A program made the position numbers and the translations under genes. Shown here in pieces: positions 9,127 through 18,756 of a DNA stretch of 64,000 nucleotides (position 1 is its first letter; every line of letters starts with the position of its first letter). The stretch lies in assembly GCF_003850565.1 (NCBI RefSeq), contig NZ_CP027706.1, positions 2,914,001 through 2,978,000 on the forward strand. Reading direction: 5' to 3'. A model generated the notes under the pieces. That model was not told the DNA's origin. It was given only the letters and a program-made list of their open reading frames with translations, and did not search any database. This DNA is from Pseudomonas sessilinigenes (GTDB taxonomy: Bacteria > Pseudomonadota > Gammaproteobacteria > Pseudomonadales > Pseudomonadaceae).

Positions 9127-12100
9127 ATGTCCGACCAGCTCAACCCCACGGTTAATCCCCAGTCTTCGTCGGCGAAAGTGCAAGCGGCAGACATCTATCC
9201 GCTGACCTTCTTGCAGGAGGGCCTGCTGTTTCACTCGCTTCAGGACGGTGCCGAGTGTGATTACCTGGTGCAGGTGTCCTGTCGCTTGGATGGTGTCGAC
9301 GCCCAGCGCTGGCGCGAGGCCTGGGAGCGGGTTGTGGCGGGTGTCGATGTGCTGAAAACGGCCTTTGCGTGGCGTAATGTCTCTCCGCCCATGCAGATCG
9401 TGACGCGCGATGTCGCATTGCAATGGACGGTGGTCGACTGCAGCCATCAGGAGCACGCGGAACAGGAGTGCGTGTTCGAGGCCTATCTTGAACGCGATCG
9501 GGCCAGCCGTTTCAACCTTTCACGTCCTCCCTTGCACAGGATGGCGGTGTTCTTGCTCGGGAACGGTGGACTGCGTTTCGTCTGGACCTACCACCATCTG
9601 ATTCTCGATGCCTGGTCGGCCACCATTCTCCTGGGCTGGGTCATGGATGCCTATCTCACTGGCAAACCCGTGCCCGCCAAACCGTTCAAGGCTTATGTAG
9701 GTTGGGTCCAGAAGCGCAACACCCAGCAGGCGCGGGAGTTCTGGAGGACGGTCTTTGCCGAGCCGGCGCCGCTCTCCAGCCCTCCGTTCCTGCAGCCCCA
9801 GGCGTTAGCCGTCGAACGCCAGCCACGTCGGCTCCAGCGCCTGCTGTCAGAGGCGGATACCCGGCGATTGAGCGAGGCCGTCGCAGCGCGTCGCCTGACC
9901 CTGGCGACGTTGATCCAGGGGGCCTGGGCCTTGACATTGCGCGACTTCAGCCTGTGCGAGGATGTGACGTTCGGGTGGGTCGTCGCTGACCGTTCGGCCG
10001 ATCTGCAAGGGGTCGACAACATGGTCGGGCTGATGGTCAACACCGTGCCTGTCCGGTTGCCCTGCGATCCGGACACCACCGCCGACCGGTTCCTCCAGCA
10101 AGTCCAGGCCTCTTCCACCCTGGCCTGGGATAACGGGCGGTTGCCTTTGACCGAAATCCACGACATAGCCGGCCTGTCTGCGGGCGAGGCCCTGTTCGAG
10201 ACCGTTGTGGTGTTCGAGAACCTGCCGCCGCTGCAGGAAGGTGGCGCACACGGCATCAGCGTGCAGGATCGCCGGGCATTCTGGCGCACCAGCTATCCCA
10301 TCAGCCTGATGGTGGCTCCCCACTCGTGCCTGAAGCTGGAAATAGCCTACAACGCCGCTCAGGTCGAGGAGGGTACGGTAGCCGCGCTGCTGGAGAGAAT
10401 GGAGGCCTATGCACTGGCCCTGGCGATCCATGCGCAGCGCCCGATCGGCGAACTGCTGGAGTCGCAGGCAGCGGTTTGTTGGGAAGGCCCGCCGCAGGTC
10501 CTGGGGCCCCGCAGCCTGGGTGCGCAGTTGCTGGAGCGATTGGCCGCACGCGGAGCGTCGATGGCCCTGCACTGGGGGACCGATGCCGGCCTGCAAGCCG
10601 ATCAATTGGTACGCAGCAGCAGGGCGTTGGCCGACCAGTTGCGGGTACTGGGCCTGAAACCGGGCCATCTGGTGGCCACGCACCTGGAACGCGATGCTAG
10701 CCAGGTGGTTGCGTTGTTAGCGCTGCTTGAGGTCGGATGCCCGTTCTTGGCGATCGATCGTTGCCTGCCACTGGAGCGCAAGCATTACCTGCTGGCGGAC
10801 AGTGGCGCCGGATTGATCATTGGCCCCGCTGATGACCGCTTGCCGGACTGTGAGGCGCAGCGCCTGGAACTCGATGCATGGGGCCGGTTGATCGCTGCAC
10901 CGGCCCTGGCGGTCAGCAGCGTACTGCTCGATGAGCGCGCGGCTTACCTGATGTATACCTCCGGGTCCACCGGGCAACCCAAGGGCGTCGTGGTTCCGGT
11001 CGAGGCCCTGGAAAACCTGCTGATCAGTTTCACCCAGGTACCGGGACTGACTGCCCGGGACCGCTTTCTCGCCCTGACGACCCTGTCGTTCGATATCTCC
11101 CTGCTGGAAGTCCTTGGGCCGTTGTGGAGTGGGGCATTGTTGTTGCTTGCACCGAGCGAGGTGGGGCGAGATCCGCAACGACTGGCACAGCTGATCGCCC
11201 GCACGGAACCGACCGTGATGCAGGCCACTCCGGCCCTGTGGCGGCTGTTGCTCCAGGCTGGCTGGGCAGGGGCCGAGCATCTGCGTGCCTGGTGCGGAGG
11301 CGAGGCACTGGATCGCAGCCTGGCGCAGTTGCTGCTCGCTCGTGTCGCCCAGCTGTGGAATGTCTATGGGCCGACGGAAACCACCATCTGGGCCCTGGTC
11401 CAGCGGATCGGGGCCCAGGACCCGGAGATCTACTTGGGAACGCCGGTCAATAACATGCGCGCTTATGTCCTGGATACCCGCGGCCGGCATGTTCCGCTGG
11501 GAGGGCGAGGCCGGCTGTTTCTCGCCGGACGAGGGTTGGCCCTGGGTTATCACCGGCGCCAGGCGGCTACCGAGGCGGCTTTTGTGGCCGATCCCTTTGC
11601 CGCCGGAACGGGCGAGTTGATGTACAACACCGGGGATACGGTGCAGGTCACCGCACAGGGGCACTTGCGTTACCTGGGACGCAGCGACGGCCAGTTCAAG
11701 CTGCGTGGCATCCGCATGGAACTGGCGGAGATTGAAGCGGCCCTGTACCGGCACCCGGCGGTGCTCGCCGCTGCCGCGAAACTCTGGCCGGACGGCGAGG
11801 GTGGCCATGACCTGGTCGGCTACGTGGTGTGTTCCAGCCCGGTTGAACAGGAGGCTATACGCGCCGTGGCGGCAGGTGTTCTGCCACCTGGAACGGCTCC
11901 GGCGCATATCGTGGTGATGGACCGCCTGCCGCTTTCGCCGGCCGGCAAGGTCGAGCGCAAGCTGCTGCCGAGCCCCGTTCACGGTGCGCGGGCGTCGAGC
12001 GGGCGTCCTCACCGCTCGGCGCTCAGCGAAGTGGTCGAGGCCACCTGGAACAAGGTGCTGGGGGTGCGTGGCGTCGCCCAGGACGATGACTTTTTCGCTT

Positions 12101-13626
12101 TGGGTGGGCATTCCCTGAAAGTCGTGGCGGTCACTTCCTTGCTCAATCGGCAGTTTGGTACCTCGATTGCCTTGGTGGAGTTGTTCCGTGCGCCGACCCT
12201 CAGGGCTTATGCCGCCAGGGTCGAGCAGCTTGTCAGCGAGCATGCCGGAGGCCTGCGACCGGCCCCCTCGGTGGTCGACCGCACGGTGTGGCGCGGGCTT
12301 TCCTCGTCCCAGCGCCAGCTCTGGTTCATCAGTCACGCCGATAAGGCCCGGCGAGCGTTCCAGCTGACGTGCGCGTTGCAGATAGATGGACCGCTGGATG
12401 TGCAGTTGCTCAGCCGCGCGGTCGATCTCCTGCAACAGCAGCATGGTGCCCTGCGCACCCTCTTTCGCGAGTCTGCCGGGGCACCGCAGCAGCGGGTCCT
12501 GCCTGGCCCTCAGCGTGAGCTGGAGACCTGGGCGGTGGCAGAGATCGAACCGGCCCTGGCGCAACTGGCACGAGAGCCCCTGGCCCTGGACCAGGGGCCG
12601 CCGCTGCGTTTCGTCCTGCTGCGCGAGTCGGCCTTGAGTTCGGTTTGTGCCCTGGTCGTTCATCACTTGCTGGTGGATGAGTGGTCGCTTGGCATCCTGG
12701 TGGAGGACTTGAGTGCGCTCTACAGCGCTCTGGAGTCCGGCACCGAGGTCGTGCCCCAGCCTCAAGCTAGGCTGGATTTCCTGGATTATGTCGCCGATGA
12801 GATCGAACAAGCGGGTACGCCTCAGCGGCGCGCCGACCTGGACTACTGGCTCGGGCAATTGCGCCAGCTTCGCCCGACCCGCCTGAGCGCGGACCGTCAT
12901 TGCCAGGCGAGCCCGGGGTTTCGCGGCGGGCACTTGCGCCTTGAGCTCGATGCGAGCCTGCGAGGCCACCTGGAGCGGGTGGCGGCGGCCCGGGCAATGA
13001 CCCCTTTCGTTGCCTTGCTGGCGGGTTTCTACATCGTTCTGCAACGTTACGGGGTAGGGGATGACATCTGTCTTGGCGTCATGGACGCGGGGCGCACCCA
13101 GCCGGAAATGGAACGCGTCGTGGGCCTGTTCGCCCGTGCCTTGCCCGTTCGCTTGCAGATAGATGAAGGCGAGCCTCTGGAAGGCCTGATGCGCCGACTG
13201 CAAGCAACATTGCTCGAGGCCTCGATCCATGCCAGCGCGCCTCTGGACGAGATGGTCAGGGAACTGGACATGGTCGCAGAGCGTGGGCGCAATCCGCTGT
13301 TCAACATCCTGATCGTCATGCAGAACATGATGGGCGGCGCCACTACCTTTGGCGGGCTGCCGGCCCGGCCTGTCGCGGTCGACAGCGGTGTGTCCGAGTT
13401 CGACCTGCTGGTCGAGATCTTTGCCTCCGATCACGGTTATGGCGTGCGCCTGGTGTACGACAGCGAGCGCTTCGAGGCGGGCCGGATGGGGGAGTTCGCC
13501 GCGCGCCTGGAGCGAACGCTGCTGCAGATCGCCGACAACCCCCTGGCCCAGGTAGGGGATATCAGCCTGTTGGAACCTGGCGAGGCGGAATCCATGCGCC
13601 GGGCCTTTGCCGCGGAGACGCCATGA
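9127..13626 (+). CDS. NRPS, C-A-T-C (Gly-like specificity code)
   Basis: The start at 9127 (MSDQLNP) is chosen over 9055 because AAGGAG lies 11 nt upstream. The 1499-residue protein has a C domain (~20-440; HHLILDA, with Ala replacing the usual Gly of HHxxxDG), an A domain (~465-945; TSGSTGQPKG, FDISLLEVL, NVYGPTETT, A10 variant AGKVERK), a T domain (LGGHSLKVV, ~992) and a second C domain (~1055-1499; HHLLVDE). The pocket reads D-I-L-Q-W-G-V-I-W-K, close to the glycine code DILQLGLIWK. It ends directly after the second C domain, so its partner downstream must act in trans. The stop overlaps the next gene as ATGA. It leads the operon with the lone C domain and the asparagine-synthase-like gene. 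Confidence 0.92.
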   Translation: MSDQLNPTVNPQSSSAKVQAADIYPLTFLQEGLLFHSLQDGAECDYLVQVSCRLDGVDAQRWREAWERVVAGVDVLKTAFAWRNVSPPMQIVTRDVALQWTVVDCSHQEHAEQECVFEAYLERDRASRFNLSRPPLHRMAVFLLGNGGLRFVWTYHHLILDAWSATILLGWVMDAYLTGKPVPAKPFKAYVGWVQKRNTQQAREFWRTVFAEPAPLSSPPFLQPQALAVERQPRRLQRLLSEADTRRLSEAVAARRLTLATLIQGAWALTLRDFSLCEDVTFGWVVADRSADLQGVDNMVGLMVNTVPVRLPCDPDTTADRFLQQVQASSTLAWDNGRLPLTEIHDIAGLSAGEALFETVVVFENLPPLQEGGAHGISVQDRRAFWRTSYPISLMVAPHSCLKLEIAYNAAQVEEGTVAALLERMEAYALALAIHAQRPIGELLESQAAVCWEGPPQVLGPRSLGAQLLERLAARGASMALHWGTDAGLQADQLVRSSRALADQLRVLGLKPGHLVATHLERDASQVVALLALLEVGCPFLAIDRCLPLERKHYLLADSGAGLIIGPADDRLPDCEAQRLELDAWGRLIAAPALAVSSVLLDERAAYLMYTSGSTGQPKGVVVPVEALENLLISFTQVPGLTARDRFLALTTLSFDISLLEVLGPLWSGALLLLAPSEVGRDPQRLAQLIARTEPTVMQATPALWRLLLQAGWAGAEHLRAWCGGEALDRSLAQLLLARVAQLWNVYGPTETTIWALVQRIGAQDPEIYLGTPVNNMRAYVLDTRGRHVPLGGRGRLFLAGRGLALGYHRRQAATEAAFVADPFAAGTGELMYNTGDTVQVTAQGHLRYLGRSDGQFKLRGIRMELAEIEAALYRHPAVLAAAAKLWPDGEGGHDLVGYVVCSSPVEQEAIRAVAAGVLPPGTAPAHIVVMDRLPLSPAGKVERKLLPSPVHGARASSGRPHRSALSEVVEATWNKVLGVRGVAQDDDFFALGGHSLKVVAVTSLLNRQFGTSIALVELFRAPTLRAYAARVEQLVSEHAGGLRPAPSVVDRTVWRGLSSSQRQLWFISHADKARRAFQLTCALQIDGPLDVQLLSRAVDLLQQQHGALRTLFRESAGAPQQRVLPGPQRELETWAVAEIEPALAQLAREPLALDQGPPLRFVLLRESALSSVCALVVHHLLVDEWSLGILVEDLSALYSALESGTEVVPQPQARLDFLDYVADEIEQAGTPQRRADLDYWLGQLRQLRPTRLSADRHCQASPGFRGGHLRLELDASLRGHLERVAAARAMTPFVALLAGFYIVLQRYGVGDDICLGVMDAGRTQPEMERVVGLFARALPVRLQIDEGEPLEGLMRRLQATLLEASIHASAPLDEMVRELDMVAERGRNPLFNILIVMQNMMGGATTFGGLPARPVAVDSGVSEFDLLVEIFASDHGYGVRLVYDSERFEAGRMGEFAARLERTLLQIADNPLAQVGDISLLEPGEAESMRRAFAAETP

Positions 13627-15119
13627 GCATGGATCGCCAAGAGTTGCTGCAAGACAAATTACGGGCCCTGAGCCCTGCACAAAGACAGCTTTTCCTCGAG
13701 GCCGTGGGCGAGCGTCTCAAGGCCCAGCGAGTGAAAATTCCACGGCGCAAGAACAATGAACGATTCAGCCTGTCATTTTCCCAGCGGCGTCTCTGGTACA
13801 TCTATCAGTTGAACCCCGCCAGTACCATGTACAACATGCCTGAATGCGTGCGCTTGCATGGGCCGTTGAATCTCGAGGTGTTTCAACAGGCATTCAAGGA
13901 CGTGGTCGCCCGGCACGAGAGCCTGCGGGTGACCTTCCACAACACTGCGCAAGGGCCGGTGCAGGTCGTCAGGGAAAATAACGATTGCACGATCGAGCTG
14001 ATCGAGCTCTCGGAGCCCGACAGCGATGCCCTGGAGGCCAGGGCCCGTGAGCTGCTGTTCGAGATCTCCGACCGGCCCTTCGACTTGCACCATGGCCCGG
14101 TGGTCCGCCTGAGTTTGGTGAGGCTGGCCGCGGATCACCATTTCCTGCTGATCAACATGCACCACATCGTCAGCGATGGTTGGTCCATGGGGGTCTTCGC
14201 CCGCGACTTCTCGGCCTGCGTGGCGGCGAGGATGCTGGACAAGCAACCCGACTTGCCGCCACTGGAGGTGGGGTTCGGAGACTTTGTCGAGTGGCAGATA
14301 GACCGCCTGGACGGTCCGGCCATGGCACGGCAAATGGCCTACTGGCAGCCGCGACTGAAGCTGGTAGAGGATCTGGTACTGCCGTTCGACCGGTTGCCGA
14401 GCCCATCCACCACCGAGCAGGGCGGCTTCGAGTACATGCTCTTTGACCGAGCCCTGGCCGATGGCATCAATGCATGTGCCAGGGAGTGCTCGGTGACCTT
14501 GTACATGATGTTGCTGGCGGCATTTTGCGTGGTCATGCACCGGCAATCATTGCAAAGCAGCATCACGGTGGGTTCGCCCACGGCCGGCAGGGTACGTGCG
14601 GAGACCGAGGACCTGATCGGGTTTTTCGCCAACACGCTGCTGATCACATCGGCGGTGCAGCCGCAAATGAGCTTTCGTGAGGTCGCCCATGCCGTTCGTG
14701 AATCGGCTCTGGGGGCTTTCAACCATGATGAGATGCCCTTCGAGAAACTGGTTGAAACCCTGCGCCCCGATCGGGATGCCGCCCGTAGCCCGCTGTTCCA
14801 GGTGATGTTCATCCTGCAGAACACCCAAAAGCCGCCCCTCCACCTGCCGGGCCTGGTCATCGAGCCGTTCGCGGCTGGCAGCCTGTCGGTCAAGTTCGAC
14901 ATGCTCATCGAGTTCTATGAGTCGCCCGAGGGGATCACCGGTTGGCTCGGCTACCGCCGCGACCTGTTCGACGCACGTACCTGCAAGCGCCTGGCCGATC
15001 ACTACCAGCGCCTGCTCGTCTCGATCATCGCCGATCCCGATCAACTCGTTTCTGAACTGGCGATGGAAGCCGAGCCGGTCGTCACGACATTCAATGATGA
15101 TCTGGACGCTGAGTTCTAG
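13623..15119 (+). CDS. Free-standing NRPS condensation domain
   Basis: 498 residues forming a single condensation domain with an intact HHIVSDGWS motif near residue 180, typical C1/C2 regions (FSLSFSQRRLWYIYQL) and late motifs (IGFFANTL, RDAARSPLFQVMF). The first ~45 residues (LLQDKLRALSPAQRQLFLEAVGERL) form a charged helical stretch that may be a docking element. There is no A or T domain. It starts inside the stop codon of the C-A-T-C gene (ATGA), so the two are translationally coupled and the preceding protein already ends in a C domain: two C domains in a row. Free-standing C domains can join a carrier-bound acyl group to a free amine (VibH-type) or act between modules in trans. Which applies here is unknown. 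Confidence 0.9.
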   Translation: MSMDRQELLQDKLRALSPAQRQLFLEAVGERLKAQRVKIPRRKNNERFSLSFSQRRLWYIYQLNPASTMYNMPECVRLHGPLNLEVFQQAFKDVVARHESLRVTFHNTAQGPVQVVRENNDCTIELIELSEPDSDALEARARELLFEISDRPFDLHHGPVVRLSLVRLAADHHFLLINMHHIVSDGWSMGVFARDFSACVAARMLDKQPDLPPLEVGFGDFVEWQIDRLDGPAMARQMAYWQPRLKLVEDLVLPFDRLPSPSTTEQGGFEYMLFDRALADGINACARECSVTLYMMLLAAFCVVMHRQSLQSSITVGSPTAGRVRAETEDLIGFFANTLLITSAVQPQMSFREVAHAVRESALGAFNHDEMPFEKLVETLRPDRDAARSPLFQVMFILQNTQKPPLHLPGLVIEPFAAGSLSVKFDMLIEFYESPEGITGWLGYRRDLFDARTCKRLADHYQRLLVSIIADPDQLVSELAMEAEPVVTTFNDDLDAEF

Positions 15120-15152
15120 GTTGCAGTCATTCGCTTTGGGGGTTATCGCCTG

Positions 15153-17015
15153 ATGTGTGGAATCGCTGGATTCATGGATTTATCCGGGCAGGGAAGCGCT
15201 GATCCCAAGGTGCTGGAGGCAATGCTGCAGACCCTGGTTCATCGTGGACCCGATGCGCAGGGGATGCTGGTGGAGAAAGGGTGGGCCATTGGCATGCGGC
15301 GTCTGTCGATCATCGATCCGACTGGCAGTGAGCAGCCGCTGTACAACGAGGATCGCAGCCTGGCCCTGGTGGGTAACGGCGAGATCTACAACTATGTCGA
15401 ATTACGGGAGCAACTGCGGGCCCGGGGACATGTATTTCGCAGCAACGGGGACATGGAAGTGATCCTGCACCTGTATGAGGAATACGGTGCGGACCTGACC
15501 GACCATCTCAACGGTCAATTCTCCCTGGCGCTCCTGGATCGACGTAGCGGACGCTTGTGGCTGTTTCGCGATCAGATGGGCATTACCCCACTGCACTATG
15601 CCGTCTTCGGCAACACCCTGGTGTTCGCTTCGGAAATCAAGGCGATCTTGCAGCACCCTGCCGCCTATCGGGCGATCGACCCCATCGGTCTTGACCAGGT
15701 GCTGTGTTTTCCCGGGCTGGTGAGTCCACGAACCATGTTCAAGGGCGTGTGCAGCCTGCCAGCGGGGCACCGCTTGCTGGTCGAGGGCGGGCAGATCACC
15801 GAGGACGTCTTTTGGGACATGGATTATCCCGTGCAGGGTGCGCAGCTGCAGGTCGCTGATGAGCGGGAAGTCATCGAGCAGTTTTTGGGCGTGTTCGATG
15901 CCGCCGTCGCGCGGCGACTGCGTGCAGATGTACCTGTGGGGCTGTATCTGAGTGGGGGGCTGGACTCCTCTTTTGTGGCCGCCTCGGTGAAGGCCGTGGC
16001 TCCTGATTACCCACTGACCACGTTCTCGGTGGTCTTTCCCGAAAACCGCGCAATCAATGAACGGGTCTATCAACTGTTGATGGCTCGTCAGTTGGGCAGT
16101 CGGCACATTGAAATCGCTTTCGAACAGGAACGCATCGCGAAAGTCCTGCCTGACATGGTCTGGCACAGCGAATGCCCGGTGACGGAGACCTACAACACCT
16201 GCACCATGGCCATGGCGGCCGCTGCGAGGGCCCATGGGGTGCCTGTGGTGCTGGGTGGGGAGGGCGCGGACGAACTGCTGGCGGGGTATCCGGGGTACCG
16301 TTTCGACGCGTTCAGTCGCCAACGCGGCAGCGAGGCGTTGAGCCAGGAGGAGGCCTTTGCCCGGGAGCAACTGTGGGGCAACGCCAACGTGCGTTATGAG
16401 CGGCATTATGGCGATTACCGGGCGTTTCGCCGGCGCTTTCTGTCAGCGGATGTGGAGCACCTGTTGCTAGCCGAAGACAGCCTGTCGCGGCCGGTGATCG
16501 ACGTCGCCAAGGTGCAGGGGCGCCATCCGATCGATCAGCGATCCTACCTGGATCTGAAGCTGCGGCTCGCCGACCATCTGCTGGGCGACCATGGCGATCG
16601 CATGAACATGGTGTCCTCGATCGAAGGGCGCTTTCCGTTCCTGGACCCCGAGGTGGTGGAATTCCTGCGCCGCGTGCCGCCTCATCTGAAGCTCAATGGC
16701 ATGGACGAGAAATACCTGCTCAAGCAAGCCGCCATCGCCAGGGTGCCCAAGGCCATCATCCAGCGTGAAAAGTTCGGGTTCCGGGCTCCGGGTTCAAGTT
16801 TCCTGCTGGCGCAGAACAGAGAGTGGATTCACGACATGCTGGCTCCGGAGCGTGTCGCCCGGGAGGGTTTTTTCGATGCCAAGGCCATCAGCGCTGAATT
16901 GCGACGGCACGAAAACAGCTCGGCCGGCGCCAACCCCCATGCTGACGACGACATCTTGCTGTTTGCACTGAGCTTTTCCATTTTGCTGGAGAAATTTTCC
17001 ATCAAAGGGCTTTAG
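15153..17015 (+). CDS. asnB: Asparagine synthase (glutamine-hydrolysing) family protein
   Basis: 620 residues. It begins MCGIAGFMD, so Cys2 is the nucleophile of a class II glutaminase domain (~2-190; HRGPDAQG, NGEIYNY, SNGDMEVI). The synthetase domain carries the PP-loop LSGGLDSS near residue 266, GGEGADELLAGY and an FPFLDPEVVEF segment. The full set of motifs suggests an active enzyme. It lies 33 bp after the lone C gene in the same operon. It could supply Asn for the DLTKVGEVGK-type A domain of the large synthetase, amidate a carboxylate of the product, or feed ammonia chemistry. Cluster-borne AsnB homologues often act on the product rather than on aspartate, so the substrate is open. Confidence 0.9.
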   Translation: MCGIAGFMDLSGQGSADPKVLEAMLQTLVHRGPDAQGMLVEKGWAIGMRRLSIIDPTGSEQPLYNEDRSLALVGNGEIYNYVELREQLRARGHVFRSNGDMEVILHLYEEYGADLTDHLNGQFSLALLDRRSGRLWLFRDQMGITPLHYAVFGNTLVFASEIKAILQHPAAYRAIDPIGLDQVLCFPGLVSPRTMFKGVCSLPAGHRLLVEGGQITEDVFWDMDYPVQGAQLQVADEREVIEQFLGVFDAAVARRLRADVPVGLYLSGGLDSSFVAASVKAVAPDYPLTTFSVVFPENRAINERVYQLLMARQLGSRHIEIAFEQERIAKVLPDMVWHSECPVTETYNTCTMAMAAAARAHGVPVVLGGEGADELLAGYPGYRFDAFSRQRGSEALSQEEAFAREQLWGNANVRYERHYGDYRAFRRRFLSADVEHLLLAEDSLSRPVIDVAKVQGRHPIDQRSYLDLKLRLADHLLGDHGDRMNMVSSIEGRFPFLDPEVVEFLRRVPPHLKLNGMDEKYLLKQAAIARVPKAIIQREKFGFRAPGSSFLLAQNREWIHDMLAPERVAREGFFDAKAISAELRRHENSSAGANPHADDDILLFALSFSILLEKFSIKGL

Positions 17016-17113
17016 GTTTCTGTCGCCGGGCATCTCGCAGCAGGGCAGGCGCGAAGGGCGCAGCGCTGGCTAAGTGGCCTTTAGCCAGATGACAATAATT
17101 TACGTTCTCTAAT

Positions 17114-17142
17114 TTGACAGGCCCGAGGACTGTGTCTAAAAA
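17114..17142 (+). promoter_or_regulatory. Putative sigma70 promoter of PRP2
   Basis: TTGACA (17114-17119), a 17-bp spacer, then TAAAAA (17137-17142), 131 bp before the PRP2 ATG. The -35 is perfect; the -10 matches 4 of 6. The sequence just upstream (TTACGTTC) resembles the region before the PRP3 promoter (TTCACGTTT), which suggests a shared element. Confidence 0.5.
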
Positions 17143-17273
17143 AATACAACGCAAGAATATTTCCATATATTTCTTGTAGGGTTTCTGGTGTCACCTGATA
17201 CCCGAGGCTCGAAGCCCGAACTTCTTTTTTGCTTGAGGTCGGTCTGGAATCAGCCGGTCAAGGAGAGACGTCC

Positions 17274-18179
17274 ATGCCTTTGAAGTCGATTGTTCAAACG
17301 CAAGAGAATACCTCGGCAGTGCTTCACCCTCCCGTCGCTCACCGTGCGGCATGCCTGCGGCAACGGGTTGCCCGGCACGGTGCCGGACATGAGCTTGGCG
17401 GGCAGGATTTCAGCGCTGCGGATCTTTCCCGGCTGCGGTTGCGTTCCAGTGATCTGACCGGCTGCAAGCTGACAGCGGCCGATTTGTCCGAAGGGCGTTT
17501 CGAGTTGAGCGCGTTCGTCAACGCCGACCTCGATGCCGCCGATCTTTCCCGAGCCGTGCTACGTGGTTGCAGTCTGGCCGGGGCTTCGCTAGTGGGTGCC
17601 AAGCTCGATGGCGCGGTCCTTGAAGATGCTCGACTCAGCGGTGCCCGTATGCTTCGGGCAAGCGCTCGGCAGGCCTGCCTGCGCCGCTGCTCGGCGGACG
17701 CTAGCCAGTGGTCGCACGCCGACCTGGGTGGCGCCGATCTTTCGGATGCTTCGCTGGGCAAGGCCGACCTGAGTCATGTTTCCCTGGTCAATGGCAATCT
17801 CTGCCGCACCAATCTTGAATCTTCCGACCTGCATGGCGCTGATCTGCGCCAGGCCTACCTGGGCCAGGCGGTGATGATCGATATCAATTTGTCAGGCGCC
17901 GACTTGCGAGGCGCCGACCTGCGCTTTGCCAATTTGCGTGGTGCCGATCTGCGCGATGCGGATCTGCGTGAGGCCATGCTCACCGAGGCCTGCCTTGAGG
18001 GCGCCGATCTGCGGGGCGCGCAGTGGGCGGGTGCGACATTCGCCGGCGCCTCTGTAAAAGAGGCCCAGCTCGATGGCGCTTTGGCTTCTCACCTGGAGAC
18101 GGGCATCCAGGGCCGTCAGTCGGCCGGTGTGATGGGGATCTACAACGACTCGGTAATGGCCAGTAAAGGGTCGGTGTAG
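17274..18179 (+). CDS. Pentapeptide-repeat protein (PRP2)
   Basis: The start at 17274 (MPLKSIVQ) is set by AAGGAG nearby and by the identical opening of PRP3. The 301-residue protein has a ~45-residue leader segment, then pentapeptides from about residue 43 (GQDFSAADLSRLRLRSSDL) to 275, with an irregular middle stretch (ASARQACLRRCSADASQW) that may break or bulge the helix, and a short non-repeat tail. It is clearly paralogous to PRP3: the same N-terminus, the same irregular centre and the same LRGADLRFANLRGADL block. It follows the asparagine-synthase gene by 258 bp with its own putative promoter. A role in protecting gyrase/topoisomerase from the cluster product is inferred from known resistance proteins of this fold. 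Confidence 0.88.
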   Translation: MPLKSIVQTQENTSAVLHPPVAHRAACLRQRVARHGAGHELGGQDFSAADLSRLRLRSSDLTGCKLTAADLSEGRFELSAFVNADLDAADLSRAVLRGCSLAGASLVGAKLDGAVLEDARLSGARMLRASARQACLRRCSADASQWSHADLGGADLSDASLGKADLSHVSLVNGNLCRTNLESSDLHGADLRQAYLGQAVMIDINLSGADLRGADLRFANLRGADLRDADLREAMLTEACLEGADLRGAQWAGATFAGASVKEAQLDGALASHLETGIQGRQSAGVMGIYNDSVMASKGSV

Positions 18180-18227
18180 GGCAGCCAAGGGCGCTTGCCG
18201 CCGCTCGATGATGCGTTGATACCTGCT

Positions 18228-18256
18228 CGCCAGGTGGGCCGTTCACCCACCTGGCG
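18228..18256 (+). terminator. Hairpin after PRP2, possible terminator
   Basis: Perfect 11-bp arms CGCCAGGTGGG and CCCACCTGGCG around a 7-nt loop, 49 bp after the PRP2 stop. No T-run follows, so it may be a weak terminator or an mRNA 3' stabiliser. Confidence 0.5.
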
Positions 18257-18606
18257 ATGCTCTTCATCGAACGCAAGCTTCAACCCTGCAGTCCTTGAGT
18301 GCAGGTTGCCGACTGTTTCGGTGGGCACTGATATAAGAAAGTATTCTGTATTCTTTGGTTCAATTAGCGCTTGTAAGATCTGTCCGGTGTTAATCGAGTT
18401 GATTTGTCCGGCGCTTGAACGTTGAATTTCATACACACTTCCTGTCTCTGTGAAGTGTTTGGAGTAGTTGTAATAGGCCTGGCATGAAGTACGGGTTATT
18501 AATATTCCTGATATCTAATTTTTCAATATCCGATCAACACCCTGGTACTTTTGCCAGGGCACGTTTGCTTGAGTCGAATTTCTTCGAGTTACCGTATTCA
18601 TTCCCA

Positions 18607-18660
18607 AATGGCATGGCTGGCAAAGGTTGTGTTTTTGCTTGAGATGCCAGCCAGGCCATT
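18607..18660. repeat. Long inverted repeat in the PRP2-PRP3 gap
   Basis: Two 16-nt arms, AATGGCATGGCTGGCA (18607-18622) and TGCCAGCCAGGCCATT (18645-18660), complementary at 15 of 16 positions with a 22-nt T-rich loop. It lies ~70 bp upstream of the putative PRP3 promoter and could be a protein-binding palindrome or the terminator of an unseen transcript. Confidence 0.6.
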
Positions 18661-18727
18661 GAAATAAGGATGTTTTTGTTTTCAGCTGGTTTTTTTTAAC
18701 GTCGCAAAAAATTCACGTTTAAGGCAT

Positions 18728-18756
18728 TTGACAGAATTGGGACCCTCGACTACACC
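18728..18756 (+). promoter_or_regulatory. Putative sigma70 promoter of PRP3
   Basis: TTGACA (18728-18733), a 17-bp spacer, then TACACC (18751-18756). The -10 is weak (3 of 6). The layout matches the PRP2 promoter, including an ACGTT-containing stretch a few bases upstream and the same TTTGACAG context. Confidence 0.4.

Noticed and set aside
18140..18436. Minus-strand open frame of 98 codons over the PRP2 end and the non-coding gap
   Set aside because: It begins with GTG placed too close to a GGAAG, runs antisense through the PRP2 tail and its hairpin, and has no recognisable domain. A 22-codon ATG frame nearby (MKFNVQAPDK...) has a fair ribosome site but is too short to support.
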